This document shows positions 10,644 to 19,052 of a DNA stretch of 64,000 nt, in pieces. How positions within the stretch are numbered: the first letter of the stretch is position 1; each line of letters starts with the position of its first letter. Position numbers and translations under genes: made by a program. Where the stretch lies: positions 1 to 64,000 of the forward strand of contig NZ_JAQWXX010000073.1 of assembly GCF_029254265.1 (NCBI RefSeq), given 5' to 3'. Under the pieces are notes generated by a model. That model had not been told where the DNA came from and made no database searches. It was given only the letters and a program-made list of their open reading frames with translations. This stretch comes from Algoriphagus sp. Lineage in GTDB: Bacteria; Bacteroidota; Bacteroidia; Cytophagales; Cyclobacteriaceae.

Positions 10644-11222
10644 TTATTCCATATCCTCACTCATAATTAGTTCTCTTTTGGATTGCAGCAGATAAGTTAC
10701 ATGCTGCCAGTTATCAAAGTAATTTAGGAAGTAGTTTCTCTCTAATTTTGAAGGATCTGCGGCTCTTTCATATCCATGAAAACACGACCATTTCCAATCT
10801 TTCAAGTCCTTCACAAACCCATGTTTAATAGGATTCAAATGGACATAAAGAAAAGTATCCTGCCATTGGGATTCTGTAAGAATGGGTTTTCGCTTAAAGT
10901 TTTTGATAAACAGACTTCCTTTTCTTTGGTATTTTTTGTTAAAAGATTGGGTATAGGAGCTAAAGAAATTGGAGAATTGTTTGGACACCAACTTTTCCAA
11001 AGTTTCGAACTTTGGAAAAGTTTTCACTAACTCCGCTTCCACTTTCACCCCAACTAAGAAATGGAAATGATTAGGCATCAAGCAATAGGCATAAGTTTCC
11101 ACCACCCCTCCCAGATACTTCTCGTATTGCTGAAGAAAAAATCGATAGTTCTCCTGCTCACGGGAAATATTCTCTGTTCCGTTGGCGTGATTGAAAAATT
11201 GATAAGACTGGAGGTATTCCAT
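10644..11222 (-). CDS. REP-associated tyrosine transposase (RAYT, Y1/HUH family)
   Basis: A 192-aa protein of the IS200-like Y1 transposase superfamily, RAYT branch. The HUH metal-binding motif is NHFHFL (His52, His54), preceded by the usual YAYCLMP. A catalytic Tyr is expected in the helix FSNFFSSYTQSFNKKYQRKG (Tyr90 is the best candidate, Tyr98 the alternative). YVHLNPIKHGF and DWKWSCFHGY are further family motifs. It appears intact. It starts 3 nt after the cas9 stop (TAA-AG-ATG), so it is transcribed and perhaps translated with cas9. Residues 67-77 are encoded by a REP palindrome. RAYTs nick and move REP palindromes in known cases. A CRISPR role is unproven. No terminal repeats of an autonomous IS were found around it. 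Confidence 0.88.
   Translation of the reverse strand: MEYLQSYQFFNHANGTENISREQENYRFFLQQYEKYLGGVVETYAYCLMPNHFHFLVGVKVEAELVKTFPKFETLEKLVSKQFSNFFSSYTQSFNKKYQRKGSLFIKNFKRKPILTESQWQDTFLYVHLNPIKHGFVKDLKDWKWSCFHGYERAADPSKLERNYFLNYFDNWQHVTYLLQSKRELIMSEDME
10991..11023. repeat. REP-like palindrome, copy 3, inside the transposase gene
   Basis: A 33-bp palindrome identical to copy 1, located in frame in the RAYT gene and encoding about KTFPKFETLEK, between the HUH strand and the tyrosine helix. It keeps the reading frame open. Confidence 0.85.
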
Positions 11223-11225
11223 TCT

Positions 11226-14200
11226 TTAGAATTTTGAAATATTACCTAACCTGTCAACTTTAAGTTTCCAACAAACAGATTTAATCTGGATACCATCTAG
11301 AGAATTTTGATTTTTAGATTGTGGACTACCTAAACCTAACTCATTCTGTATTGATACCTTAATTTTAGCTTTTTCTTGCTCTTTATATGACATATTAAAT
11401 AATAAACTTGCAACGTTAGTAGGCACAAAATTCATGGTACTTCCACTTCCATCAGTAAATTTATAAATTCTGTTCATTTGCTCTTTGTTCATCATTGCAA
11501 AATCAACCAAATTTGGATTTTCCTTTTCTTCTTCTGTTGGTACATAAACCAAATCATTTGGAGACAAATGGAATAACAATAAATCTCCCTTCTCATTTCG
11601 CTCTGGAACAGAACTTAGCCCCTGTTTTTGCCTTTCTATTACAATATTCAATGGAATAGTGTCATAGGTTCGTTTTCCATTTTCATCTTGATAAATAGCA
11701 AAAAAGAGATTCGTGCCTTTTGCAGCTTCGACATACTTGCTGCCCTTATTTCCTTGAAGACCTACTGTAAATTTATTTCCCTTAGGTTCGTAGGTGCGAA
11801 CTTTCGAAATCGGCTGATGAAACTTTCCCCCATTTAGAGCTTCAATATTTTTATTCATTTCTTCTATCCCTTCCGGTGAAAAAGCCAGCAATTGTGCAGA
11901 AATCACTTTTCCTTTCTCATCCAATCGGCCACTATATAGCTCTAGATGATTACGGAGTATTTTCTGAATCCCCGTGTCAGTGATAGACTCTATCTTCTTT
12001 TCATCAAAAGAATCATTTAAGGAAACTCGTGAAGCTACATTGTCATGCTCCCAATAGAATACTTCAACTCTTGAAATATCCTGCTCACCAAATAGATTAT
12101 TCGCCTCTCGAAAATGTTTTGAGATTTTCTTTTTATCCAATCCTTCAGAGATTAGCCTTAGTAGCTCAGCTCTAAATTTCTTATCTACTACTTCCTGCAC
12201 CGTTTCAAGTGCTTGATTCAATGAAACAGTCTTTACTTTTCTTAATTGAACAAGTCCTGAAACCGTATCTTTATGCATAGGCTTTCGTATAGCCCAATTT
12301 ACTCCTTGTTGGGTGTGTACTTCTTTGACTTTTTCGCCATCCTTAATGGTCCATTTTTCATACTTATTAGTAGCCTTATTGATTACTCTCAGATTCTGCT
12401 TGAAGCTTACCACGATTTTAGAAAGTGCATCTTTGGCATCGATGGTGAAGCTTTCCCATGGCTTCAAAAAATCCCTTGGGACTTCTCGATCTATTTTTTC
12501 TTTCGTTTTGGGATGAGTATAAACTACGCGCTCGTATTTCCGAAGTTTCCGATTCAAATCAAACCGAGTGGCTGATTTAGCATGCTTGTTATTTAAGAGA
12601 TTAACATGATCTCGGGTAGCGCAAGCGATAACCAATGCATCCATCGCATGATGGCGATGGTCAATACGCTTTTTTGAAAAACCTTTGGAAAGCTCCAGAG
12701 GCACAGTCGGTAAAAATTTCTGATGGTTTTCATTCCAAGCAGTGAACTGCGTTGAATTGATTAAGGAATTCATTCGCTCAAAACGAGGCAAAATCAATTC
12801 ATTCCATACATCATTTAAGCCCCAGTCCTGCTTCAGTTCGTTGGTAATTTTACCATTCCCTGGTACTACATTTTTAGAATTAACCCCATCATCATTGCTA
12901 TCAGACCTCACGATATTTGACAATATCAATGACACAAACTTGCTTAAATAGCGGGTGTCATTCATCTGTCGCTCAATCATTTTTTCAGGAATTTCCTCCA
13001 TCAGAAGCTTATTCCGCTTCGAGCGATTCTTGGCATAGTGTTGCTTTACAAATTCCTCATAAGCTGCCACTTCAAATACCTCAACTTCCTTTCCCATCCC
13101 AATAGCTACCTTCTCTCCGTGATGATTTTTGATGAATTCCAAGCCAATTTGATTATCCTTAAGCTTATTTACAGCTGACTCACAAATTACTTTATTACTC
13201 AAACTATCATCAAAATAGCGGCTCTGAGGGATTATATGCTCTATTTCATATTCAGGAGTAAAGAGCTTATTCAATGGAATGGTTTTACCGGTATATGGCG
13301 AACAATATTTTTGCTCCAGCCATAATTTATATCGCTTCAGATCAGAACTGGAAGGCTGAGCGCTTTTACTTATTTTGAGAATATCTTCATCGATTTCAAT
13401 ATCGGAATTAAGCGCTCCCTCTTCATAAATTTTCAGGATCTCCTGTTGCATGGGTGAATAAGGGCGAACATTTTCAAACTTTAAATCCTCCTGCATTTCT
13501 ACAAGCAAAGCCTTGATTCTAAGGTTAGTATTCTCATTTTCTAATACTTGCTTTGTTATTCGCTCCCTTTCGGCTGAGGTGTTTTTCATATCCCTACCCA
13601 ACTCGACATGAATTTCACTAAAGAAATCTTTTGCACCTTTACCATAGTGAATCCAAATATCTTTAACCACCCGAAGAGTCTCTGTAATCACTTGCTCAAC
13701 TATAGGATTTCGAAGAGAATGCTGTCTAAATTCCTGTAGGTAGTTTTCTAAATCATCTACCGAATTCCATTTACTTATGGCAGCAGCCTCTGAATGGCGT
13801 CCATACACAAGGTAGGTAGCTATATGAAGTCTTAACTTTTGAAATGAGGAAATTTCCCCGTCTAGAAACATTTTCAGTTCTTCGTACAGCTTGGTATTTA
13901 CCTCCTTATTCCACTTCTCGCTTTCTTCGTTTTTTATTGAATTGATTTTTGAGTCTAGTTTTGAAAGGACAGATTCTATGTTTTTAAGATAAACTGGTGA
14001 ATCACGAACGATATCACTTTCGTTCCAAAATTTACCGACACGCATCAAAGGCAAAAGTTTTTTAATTGCCTTTTCTGAATAAGACCCATATTCACTTTTG
14101 AAAGGTGGAAATCTTTTAAAGGCTTCAACAAAAGATTCTTGGTCAAGCTCATTCTTGATTGCAAAAGTCTTGAGTGCTTTCTCGAAATCGACTTTGTCTG

Positions 14201-15935
14201 TTACTGAATAGATGATATGCCAAAGCTGTTGTTCGATAGCTCTAGTCAAAAAATCAGCAGGAACACCATCCACCTTATCTAACTTGCTGCTGATAAGCGA
14301 CCTAGTTTCATTACAAGGGTATTTCTTATCCGCTACAAAATTCCAACGATACTTTTCAACTTCGCTTGTTAACATTTTTCCTTTCAACCCATTCCGCTCG
14401 AGCAGGTATTTGAGCAAAGGTTTTTGCTCTATTTCTTTCCGTCCATTTAAAAATTCGAAAAGTCCCTCCCAATCTTCCATGGTGTTCAAAAATTGCTCGG
14501 TAATACTTGCCTCTTCGTCCAATTTGTAAATTGAGAGATTGTACATCCATTGCCAAATTCGAAACTCCTGATAATAAGGATTTGATTTTGGAATTGCTTT
14601 CAGTGCTTTATAAACCTGTTCTCCATTTTCATCCTTAAGCAATACGCCCTTTTCATCCTTCATTGGCCTTTTCTCTAAAGCGCAATTGGCAATGGATGAC
14701 TTTTGACTTCGTAAGGGCCTCTGGTAAAAGATTATATCCTCCATAAAAAGATGCCCAAAGTTCTTTTTGCCCAGAAGTTCTTGGTGAGATTCATTATTGC
14801 GATAGAGCTCCCTCACGGCAGTATCATACAACTCCTCATCTTTCAATTCGGGATGGAACTCTACCTGCTTTTTCAAGATCTGTTTGAGTTCTTCTTTGTA
14901 AAATTTACGTTCGATGGTTCTAACCAATTTCCCTTTGATTTTTTGCTTTGGATTGAGCAATAAAGAGTCGTAGATAAAAGCACCAACAGTTTTATCTGAA
15001 GTTTCTATTTCCTGCTCAGTCTTCTTTTTAACTAAAGTCCAATCATTTTCACCAGGAGCCCTGAAACTTCTTTTTTCATTTCCTTCCTTATCAGTCTTTA
15101 TTGTTCCATCATCATTTAGATTAGTCGTCACAATGAAATCTCGGCTCTTATCTTTCCAATCAAACAATGGAGTTTTACTAGACCTCCTGTATATCCATCC
15201 ATTTTCCAGAATAAGTGAGTACCAAATATCTGCCTTCCCTTTTTGTGGTTCGTCTGCAAGCACATCCACAATTCTAAAAGAATGAAATTCGACTTTTTGA
15301 TTTGGGTTTTCTTCCTCTTCCTCCCCTCTCAGCTGATAATATCCTCGTTTTTGATTGAAATTAAGAAGTATCCAAGCTAATTCCTCCTTGCTTATTTTAG
15401 AGGTTAAGGATTTCTTCCTAAGAAAGTAAATCGTCCAATCATAGGGTATAGAGGCCGCATCACCATTTTTATTCACCAGTAGCTGAGGCTGTGCTTTACG
15501 AAAGTCCTCCAGCATTTCCTGAAAAGATTCTTTGAACAGAAACTCATATTCATTCTTATTGCTCGATTCATTCCAGCTAGATTTATAAGCCAATTTTGGC
15601 TCTGAGTCCTCAATAAATTTCCCCAGACGTTTTTCAAAATCAATTTGGGAAGCGTAATGAGTGGGTAAAAATTCCAGCACATTTAAAACACGGTGTAAGC
15701 GCTCCCTTCTTAACAAGTGTCTTTCTTTCAGTCTCCTGACTCCTCTTAATCGAGTTCGTTCAGCAGTTTGGGAAATTGAGTTTCCTCTGCCAAATTCGCC
15801 CAAAATATCCTGAGACATCGGAATAATCCGACTTCCCATCCCTAGAATTTCGCCCTTTTTCTTCTCAAAATCCTGGTTAATCAAAGCCCATCCGATGGAG
15901 TTTGTCCCCAAATCCAAACCTAAAATATTTTTCAT
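11226..15935 (-). CDS. cas9: type II-C CRISPR RNA-guided endonuclease Cas9
   Basis: A 1569-aa Cas9 effector that cuts target DNA guided by crRNA and tracrRNA. RuvC-I is LGLDLGTNSIGWAL with Asp8. An arginine-rich bridge helix (RLRGVRRLKERHLLRRERL) lies at ~62-80. RuvC-II is IHVELGRDM with Glu near 777, the HNH motif EIEHIIPQSRYFDDS has its His near 899 followed by SNKVIC, and RuvC-III is DHRHHAMDALVIA near 1090-1100. All nuclease residues look intact. The C-terminal ~400 residues would hold the wedge and PAM-interacting domains and end in WKLKVDRLGNI, typical of Bacteroidota Cas9. Absence of csn2 and cas4 fits II-C. It is at the large end for II-C. The ATG is 38 bp from the divergent tracrRNA. 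The PAM cannot be read from sequence alone. Confidence 0.97.
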   Translation of the reverse strand: MKNILGLDLGTNSIGWALINQDFEKKKGEILGMGSRIIPMSQDILGEFGRGNSISQTAERTRLRGVRRLKERHLLRRERLHRVLNVLEFLPTHYASQIDFEKRLGKFIEDSEPKLAYKSSWNESSNKNEYEFLFKESFQEMLEDFRKAQPQLLVNKNGDAASIPYDWTIYFLRKKSLTSKISKEELAWILLNFNQKRGYYQLRGEEEEENPNQKVEFHSFRIVDVLADEPQKGKADIWYSLILENGWIYRRSSKTPLFDWKDKSRDFIVTTNLNDDGTIKTDKEGNEKRSFRAPGENDWTLVKKKTEQEIETSDKTVGAFIYDSLLLNPKQKIKGKLVRTIERKFYKEELKQILKKQVEFHPELKDEELYDTAVRELYRNNESHQELLGKKNFGHLFMEDIIFYQRPLRSQKSSIANCALEKRPMKDEKGVLLKDENGEQVYKALKAIPKSNPYYQEFRIWQWMYNLSIYKLDEEASITEQFLNTMEDWEGLFEFLNGRKEIEQKPLLKYLLERNGLKGKMLTSEVEKYRWNFVADKKYPCNETRSLISSKLDKVDGVPADFLTRAIEQQLWHIIYSVTDKVDFEKALKTFAIKNELDQESFVEAFKRFPPFKSEYGSYSEKAIKKLLPLMRVGKFWNESDIVRDSPVYLKNIESVLSKLDSKINSIKNEESEKWNKEVNTKLYEELKMFLDGEISSFQKLRLHIATYLVYGRHSEAAAISKWNSVDDLENYLQEFRQHSLRNPIVEQVITETLRVVKDIWIHYGKGAKDFFSEIHVELGRDMKNTSAERERITKQVLENENTNLRIKALLVEMQEDLKFENVRPYSPMQQEILKIYEEGALNSDIEIDEDILKISKSAQPSSSDLKRYKLWLEQKYCSPYTGKTIPLNKLFTPEYEIEHIIPQSRYFDDSLSNKVICESAVNKLKDNQIGLEFIKNHHGEKVAIGMGKEVEVFEVAAYEEFVKQHYAKNRSKRNKLLMEEIPEKMIERQMNDTRYLSKFVSLILSNIVRSDSNDDGVNSKNVVPGNGKITNELKQDWGLNDVWNELILPRFERMNSLINSTQFTAWNENHQKFLPTVPLELSKGFSKKRIDHRHHAMDALVIACATRDHVNLLNNKHAKSATRFDLNRKLRKYERVVYTHPKTKEKIDREVPRDFLKPWESFTIDAKDALSKIVVSFKQNLRVINKATNKYEKWTIKDGEKVKEVHTQQGVNWAIRKPMHKDTVSGLVQLRKVKTVSLNQALETVQEVVDKKFRAELLRLISEGLDKKKISKHFREANNLFGEQDISRVEVFYWEHDNVASRVSLNDSFDEKKIESITDTGIQKILRNHLELYSGRLDEKGKVISAQLLAFSPEGIEEMNKNIEALNGGKFHQPISKVRTYEPKGNKFTVGLQGNKGSKYVEAAKGTNLFFAIYQDENGKRTYDTIPLNIVIERQKQGLSSVPERNEKGDLLLFHLSPNDLVYVPTEEEKENPNLVDFAMMNKEQMNRIYKFTDGSGSTMNFVPTNVASLLFNMSYKEQEKAKIKVSIQNELGLGSPQSKNQNSLDGIQIKSVCWKLKVDRLGNISKF

Positions 15936-15940
15936 ATTAT

Positions 15941-15970
15941 TTTAAAAATTAAAGTTTAAGCCTATATTTA
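15941..15970 (+). promoter_or_regulatory. candidate tracrRNA promoter
   Basis: TATATTTA (15963-15970) is one base from the Bacteroidota -7 box TAnnTTTG and would start transcription at about the first base of the anti-repeat. The -33 box (TTTTA near 15940) is poor, so the call is tentative. Confidence 0.35.
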
Positions 15971-15973
15971 ACC

Positions 15974-16053
15974 ACATTTTGAAAGCAATTCACAATAAGG
16001 ATTATTCCGTTGTGAAAACATCCAAGGCGGGGCAACTCGCCTTTTCTTTTTTT
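15974..16053 (+). ncRNA. tracrRNA of the type II-C system
   Basis: The anti-repeat at 15974-15995 (ACATTTTGAAAGCAATTCAC plus AA) is a perfect 22-base complement to bases 2-23 of the CRISPR repeat. It is followed by the usual tracr tail: AAGGATTATTCCGTT nexus hairpin, GTGAAAACATCC linker, and an AAGGCG/CGCCTT terminator stem with a T-rich run. Bacteroidota II-C tracrRNAs have this same tail. It is read on the plus strand, divergent from cas9, so cas9 leader RNA could overlap it in antisense. Confidence 0.95.
16024..16053 (+). terminator. rho-independent terminator of tracrRNA
   Basis: Stem AAGGCG (16024-16029) / CGCCTT (16038-16043) with an 8-nt loop, then TTTTCTTTTTTT. This stem is also the last structural hairpin of the mature tracrRNA. 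Confidence 0.9.
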
Positions 16054-16064
16054 AACTCTCGTCA

Positions 16065-16097
16065 CTAAAATATTAATAGAATTTTATATTCAAAAAA
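16065..16097 (-). promoter_or_regulatory. candidate cas9 operon promoter
   Basis: Read on the minus strand: TTTTTTG, 18 bases, then TATTTTAG, which fits the Bacteroidota -33 TTTG / -7 TAnnTTTG layout with one mismatch. The predicted start (~16058) is just outside the tracrRNA terminator, which would give cas9 mRNA a ~120-nt leader fully antisense to tracrRNA. A promoter closer to cas9 cannot be excluded. Confidence 0.4.
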
Positions 16098-16135
16098 GAT
16101 TTAAACTAATTTTCTTATAAACTTTTAAAGTTTTC

Positions 16136-16150
16136 TGACATTTGATGTCA
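16136..16150. promoter_or_regulatory. 15-bp dyad, possible operator
   Basis: TGACAT-TTG-ATGTCA, a perfect 6+6 inverted repeat with a 3-bp centre, about 40 bp upstream of the candidate cas9 -33 box. It has the form of a dimeric regulator site. No regulator is implied by the sequence. Confidence 0.3.
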
Positions 16151-16200
16151 TTCAAGTAAAAAATCCGCTTTCAACCCTTTTCTAGTAGAGGATTGAACAC

Positions 16201-16227
16201 AAAAAAACCGAAGGATTTCTCCTTCGG
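16201..16227 (-). terminator. rho-independent terminator of the DUF2892 gene
   Basis: On the minus strand CCGAAGGA-GAAA-TCCTTCGG is followed by seven T residues (complement of 16201-16207). The stem is a perfect 8 bp and lies 27 bp after the stop codon. Confidence 0.9.
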
Positions 16228-16254
16228 CTTGTTATTTTATCAGACTATGGACTG

Positions 16255-16464
16255 CTAAACCTCTCGGACCTTGCAGGTTTTTACACCTATCAATGAATAA
16301 AGTGGGCAATAGCCCAAAATTGTTGTTAATGTAAAAATTGCAGCAACAACTATTCCTATTAAGCCCAATGTTCCAGAAATTACTCCAGAAAAATACAATA
16401 CCACTAAAACTGCTGCCACTACCAATCTGATTGTCCGGTCAGCATTTCCCATATTTTTTCTCAT
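16255..16464 (-). CDS. DUF2892 small inner-membrane protein
   Basis: A 69-aa protein with the DUF2892 (YgaP transmembrane-like) pattern: N-terminal MGNADRTIR, two hydrophobic helices (LVVAAVLVVLYFSGVISG and IGIVVAAIFTLTTILG) and the closing CPLYSLIGVKTC with two cysteines. In some proteins this module is attached to rhodanese domains, but here it stands alone. Start could be Met1 or Met5; Met1 (MRKNMG) is common in the family. It has its own terminator and is separate from cas9. Confidence 0.85.
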   Translation of the reverse strand: MRKNMGNADRTIRLVVAAVLVVLYFSGVISGTLGLIGIVVAAIFTLTTILGYCPLYSLIGVKTCKVREV

Positions 16465-16764
16465 GACTTTTTGGTTTGGAGAATGATCAATTCACTTTTA
16501 ATAATGAATAAACTTATAAATAATCAGACCATGATCTTATGATAAAAGTCAGTTAAATAATTGATTTTAAATTATCTAAACAATCTCCTAAACCGAAAAT
16601 ATTCAAAAAAATCTCACCTCTTATTCCAGCATAACGTATCCCATACTTCTAAATATGGAATCACACTTAACATTCTAGGAGAATTTTCAAACCTTTTTAT
16701 ATATTTCAAAAAAGTATGACAACAACGAGTCTTAATCCATTATTTTGAATAATAAAACGGATTT

Positions 16765-17178
16765 TTATTGCTTGCTTAATAATTTCTCAAATCTCGCTAT
16801 CATTTCATCCTTTTCCTTGAGCATCCGCTCATATAAAGCAATTTTCTCTTCATGGAGATGGACAAGTTTATCAATAGGATGGAATGTTGGATGGTTATTG
16901 TAAATAAATCCAGTTGCACTATCGCTGGCATTAAATGTATTGGAAATCACATTAACTGCTTTTTCTTCATCAAAATTTTGAAAAGCTTCTACAGGAATTC
17001 TTAGGATCGAACCTAACTGTTTTAACAATTCCTCTTCCACCTCTTCTTTTTGCTCCAGCAGACTGATTTTTTTTTGTGACCAATCTGGCCCAAGTTCATG
17101 GGCTAGAGCATCCTGCTTGATGCCCATCATCTCTCTGAATCTCTTGATATTTCTGCCGTGGTGGATCTTCTTGTTCAT
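16765..17178 (-). CDS. XRE-family helix-turn-helix regulator with C-terminal coiled coil
   Basis: A 137-aa DNA-binding protein. Residues ~8-62 form a Cro/CI-type HTH (NIKRFREMMGIKQDALAHEL, then WSQKKISLLEQKEEVEEELL). The last ~35 residues (VHLHEEKIALYERMLKEKDE) are heptad-like and should form a coiled coil for dimerisation. Similar short XRE proteins are frequent in Cytophagales and are often annotated as hypothetical regulators. It lies in the accessory stretch after the CRISPR locus. Its targets are unknown, and the upstream region to 17451 could include an autoregulated promoter. Confidence 0.8.
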   Translation of the reverse strand: MNKKIHHGRNIKRFREMMGIKQDALAHELGPDWSQKKISLLEQKEEVEEELLKQLGSILRIPVEAFQNFDEEKAVNVISNTFNASDSATGFIYNNHPTFHPIDKLVHLHEEKIALYERMLKEKDEMIARFEKLLSKQ

Positions 17179-17451
17179 AGTTTTGAATCTTTTGATTGAA
17201 AATAAGGATTTCCATTCATATACCTCAAACTAAGTTATTCCAATTCCCCCAAATCACCAAAAAGAGCCTTCCCCCATTTGAAAGATCTGTTATTGAATGT
17301 CGATTTCTGCATAATTAACATATGATTAATGAGCAAGCACCGAAAATATGGAGAATAAATTATTCCCAATAATTTCTAAATGACTCAATTTCAGAATTGG
17401 ATACCTTTTGTTATCCTTTCAATTTGCTATGGTATCAAAAAACCAAAATTT

Positions 17452-17712
17452 ATGTTAATCTTCCATCTAACAAATCTCAAAAACCCAGCAACCTCGAAAA
17501 GTGGAGAATATATCGTTAGTTACGATCAGGAATCCTCTAAAAAACAGGAATTCTTACTCCAAACCTTAGAAATCAATCGCAAACTTATTGCCGCTATTTT
17601 GCGAGAATGCGAATTGGATCACCAATGCGTTAAAGAACTGGATAATCTGATTCAGGAGTGCAAAATCTTAGAACTTACCACTTCCAATTCACTTAAAAAT
17701 TCCAGTTTATGA
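17452..17712 (+). CDS. small protein of unknown function, overlaps the next ORF
   Basis: About 86 aa from the ATG at 17452. An in-frame ATG at 17380 would add 24 hydrophobic residues that look unconserved, so I prefer the internal start. The stop overlaps the next start (ATGA), pointing to translational coupling. The centre is a charged helix (KKQEFLLQTLEINRKLIAAI) with two cysteines (ECELDHQC). No domain is recognised. It contains a short SGEYIVSYDQES stretch that resembles SGEELFACHDQET in the next ORF. Confidence 0.5.
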   Translation: MLIFHLTNLKNPATSKSGEYIVSYDQESSKKQEFLLQTLEINRKLIAAILRECELDHQCVKELDNLIQECKILELTTSNSLKNSSL

Positions 17713-17939
17713 ATTCCTTATCTCCCAACTCAGGTGAAGAATTATTTGCCTGTCATGATCAGGAAACCATCCAACACTACCTCTGGGAAATGCAAAAAGG
17801 ATGGGTCTGCTATATCAATCAACATGCAGAAGGAGCTGATTTGGCAGATAGACTTTACTTCTTCGAACTCCTTTGGAATTGGATTTCCGAGCAGATTCCT
17901 CCGACAGCAATCCAAAGTCAAGAGGAAGATAAAAAGTAA
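17709..17939 (+). CDS. small protein of unknown function
   Basis: A 76-aa acidic, aromatic-rich protein (WEMQKGWVCYINQHAEG, YFFELLWNWISEQI). Its ATG overlaps the stop of the upstream ORF. I do not recognise a family. The start region resembles the middle of its neighbour (SGE...DQE), so the two may be diverged paralogues or partners. It is followed after 192 bp by a DUF6266 gene. Confidence 0.5.
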   Translation: MNSLSPNSGEELFACHDQETIQHYLWEMQKGWVCYINQHAEGADLADRLYFFELLWNWISEQIPPTAIQSQEEDKK

Positions 17940-17940
17940 G

Positions 17941-18131
17941 TTTATTTAGGGTTTATAGAGGGATTTGTCAGGTTTTATTTAGGGTAAGTATTAATTAAAC
18001 CTAACTGAACCCTATCTAAAACTTATCTTAGCTCTCTTGTTTTCGTTAAGTTAGATTGACTAACAGTTTGTTTCGTGTTTACTTTTTTCTAACTTAAGGT
18101 TATCGTTTTGAAACCCTTAACCTTTTAAGCC
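17941..18131. promoter_or_regulatory. intergenic region with direct repeats before the DUF6266 gene
   Basis: TTTATTTAGGGT occurs at 17941-17952 and again at 17974-17985, a 33-bp step (about three helical turns). ACCCTATCTAAA near 18010 is an imperfect inverted copy. These may be regulator sites or part of a weak terminator. The remaining sequence is T-rich and probably holds the promoter of the next gene. Confidence 0.35.
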
Positions 18132-18782
18132 ATGGCCACCTTATCTGATCAAAACCTTATTTTACCAAAGGGAAAACTTGGCAATCTAGTTTTCTATACC
18201 CTCAATGGCAAAACGGTGGTTCGCAGCAAGCCATCCGGTAATCATAAAAACAAATACAATCCCAGCCCACTTCAATTGATTCAGCGGGAAAAGCTGACTA
18301 ACATTAATGGTTTTTTGAAGCCGATCAAGCAGGTCTTGGATTTTGGCTATCAGCAATTTCTAACCCAAAGTAAAAAGGGAATGCATTGGGCCTTTTCTGA
18401 ACTCAGTGCAAAAGGCTATAATCATACTTTGGAGACTAAAGTCGATCCTTCCTTTCTAAAGATAAGCAAGGGAAATCTTTTGGGACCTGAAGATTCACAG
18501 CTAAGGTTAGAAGGCGGTACTATCCAAATCACCTGGAAAGACAATTCATTTGAAGGGAATGCCAGAGCAAATGATGAAGTCTCAGTGCTTTGCTACAATG
18601 TGGAAGAGAAAAGGTATAAATGGTTTCAAGGCTTGACCCGAAGAAATGCAATACAGGCGCAGGTTCCATTTAATATTGAGCTGGGGAGAGGATCATGGCA
18701 TATTTATCTGACATTTGCTCAGGAAAACGCAAAAACAAGGCAATACCTTCTGGCTGATTCAGTGTATTTAGGAAAGCTTTAG
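18132..18782 (+). CDS. DUF6266-family protein
   Basis: A 216-aa protein with the DUF6266 N-terminal pattern: ILPKGKLGNLVFYTLNGKTV followed by RSKPSGNHKNKYNPSPLQL. The family is found mainly in Bacteroidota, is often multicopy, and its function is unknown. Its look (a short glycine-containing opening, then a beta-rich domain with WHIYLTF) has been compared with phage or structural proteins, but I cannot support that here. No signal peptide is seen. It ends the small accessory cluster next to the CRISPR locus. Confidence 0.7.
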   Translation: MATLSDQNLILPKGKLGNLVFYTLNGKTVVRSKPSGNHKNKYNPSPLQLIQREKLTNINGFLKPIKQVLDFGYQQFLTQSKKGMHWAFSELSAKGYNHTLETKVDPSFLKISKGNLLGPEDSQLRLEGGTIQITWKDNSFEGNARANDEVSVLCYNVEEKRYKWFQGLTRRNAIQAQVPFNIELGRGSWHIYLTFAQENAKTRQYLLADSVYLGKL

Positions 18783-19052
18783 CGAAGTCTAGCTAAAAAG
18801 ATTTCACTACTTTCTTGATTTTTTTTGCTTAGCATTTGTAAGCAGTATATTTCAACACCATTGTCTGAGCATTCTCAAATAGCAAATTATGAATTCTGCC
18901 TCTTAAGAATGCTCCTGTATCCTACCCCACATCTATTTAATGTCTAATTAAAATCACAAGTAGGATGAAAATAGGTTAGATTGAATTCCTTTCTGTCATT
19001 TTTTTAGACTTTAGTTTTTTTTGTTAAAAAAAAAACCAAAACTACTTCTTAA

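Noticed and set aside
15936-16255. A second CRISPR repeat fragment upstream of cas9
   Set aside because: It matches the repeat only in the 22 bases of the anti-repeat and is followed by the tracrRNA tail and terminator, so it is the tracrRNA gene.
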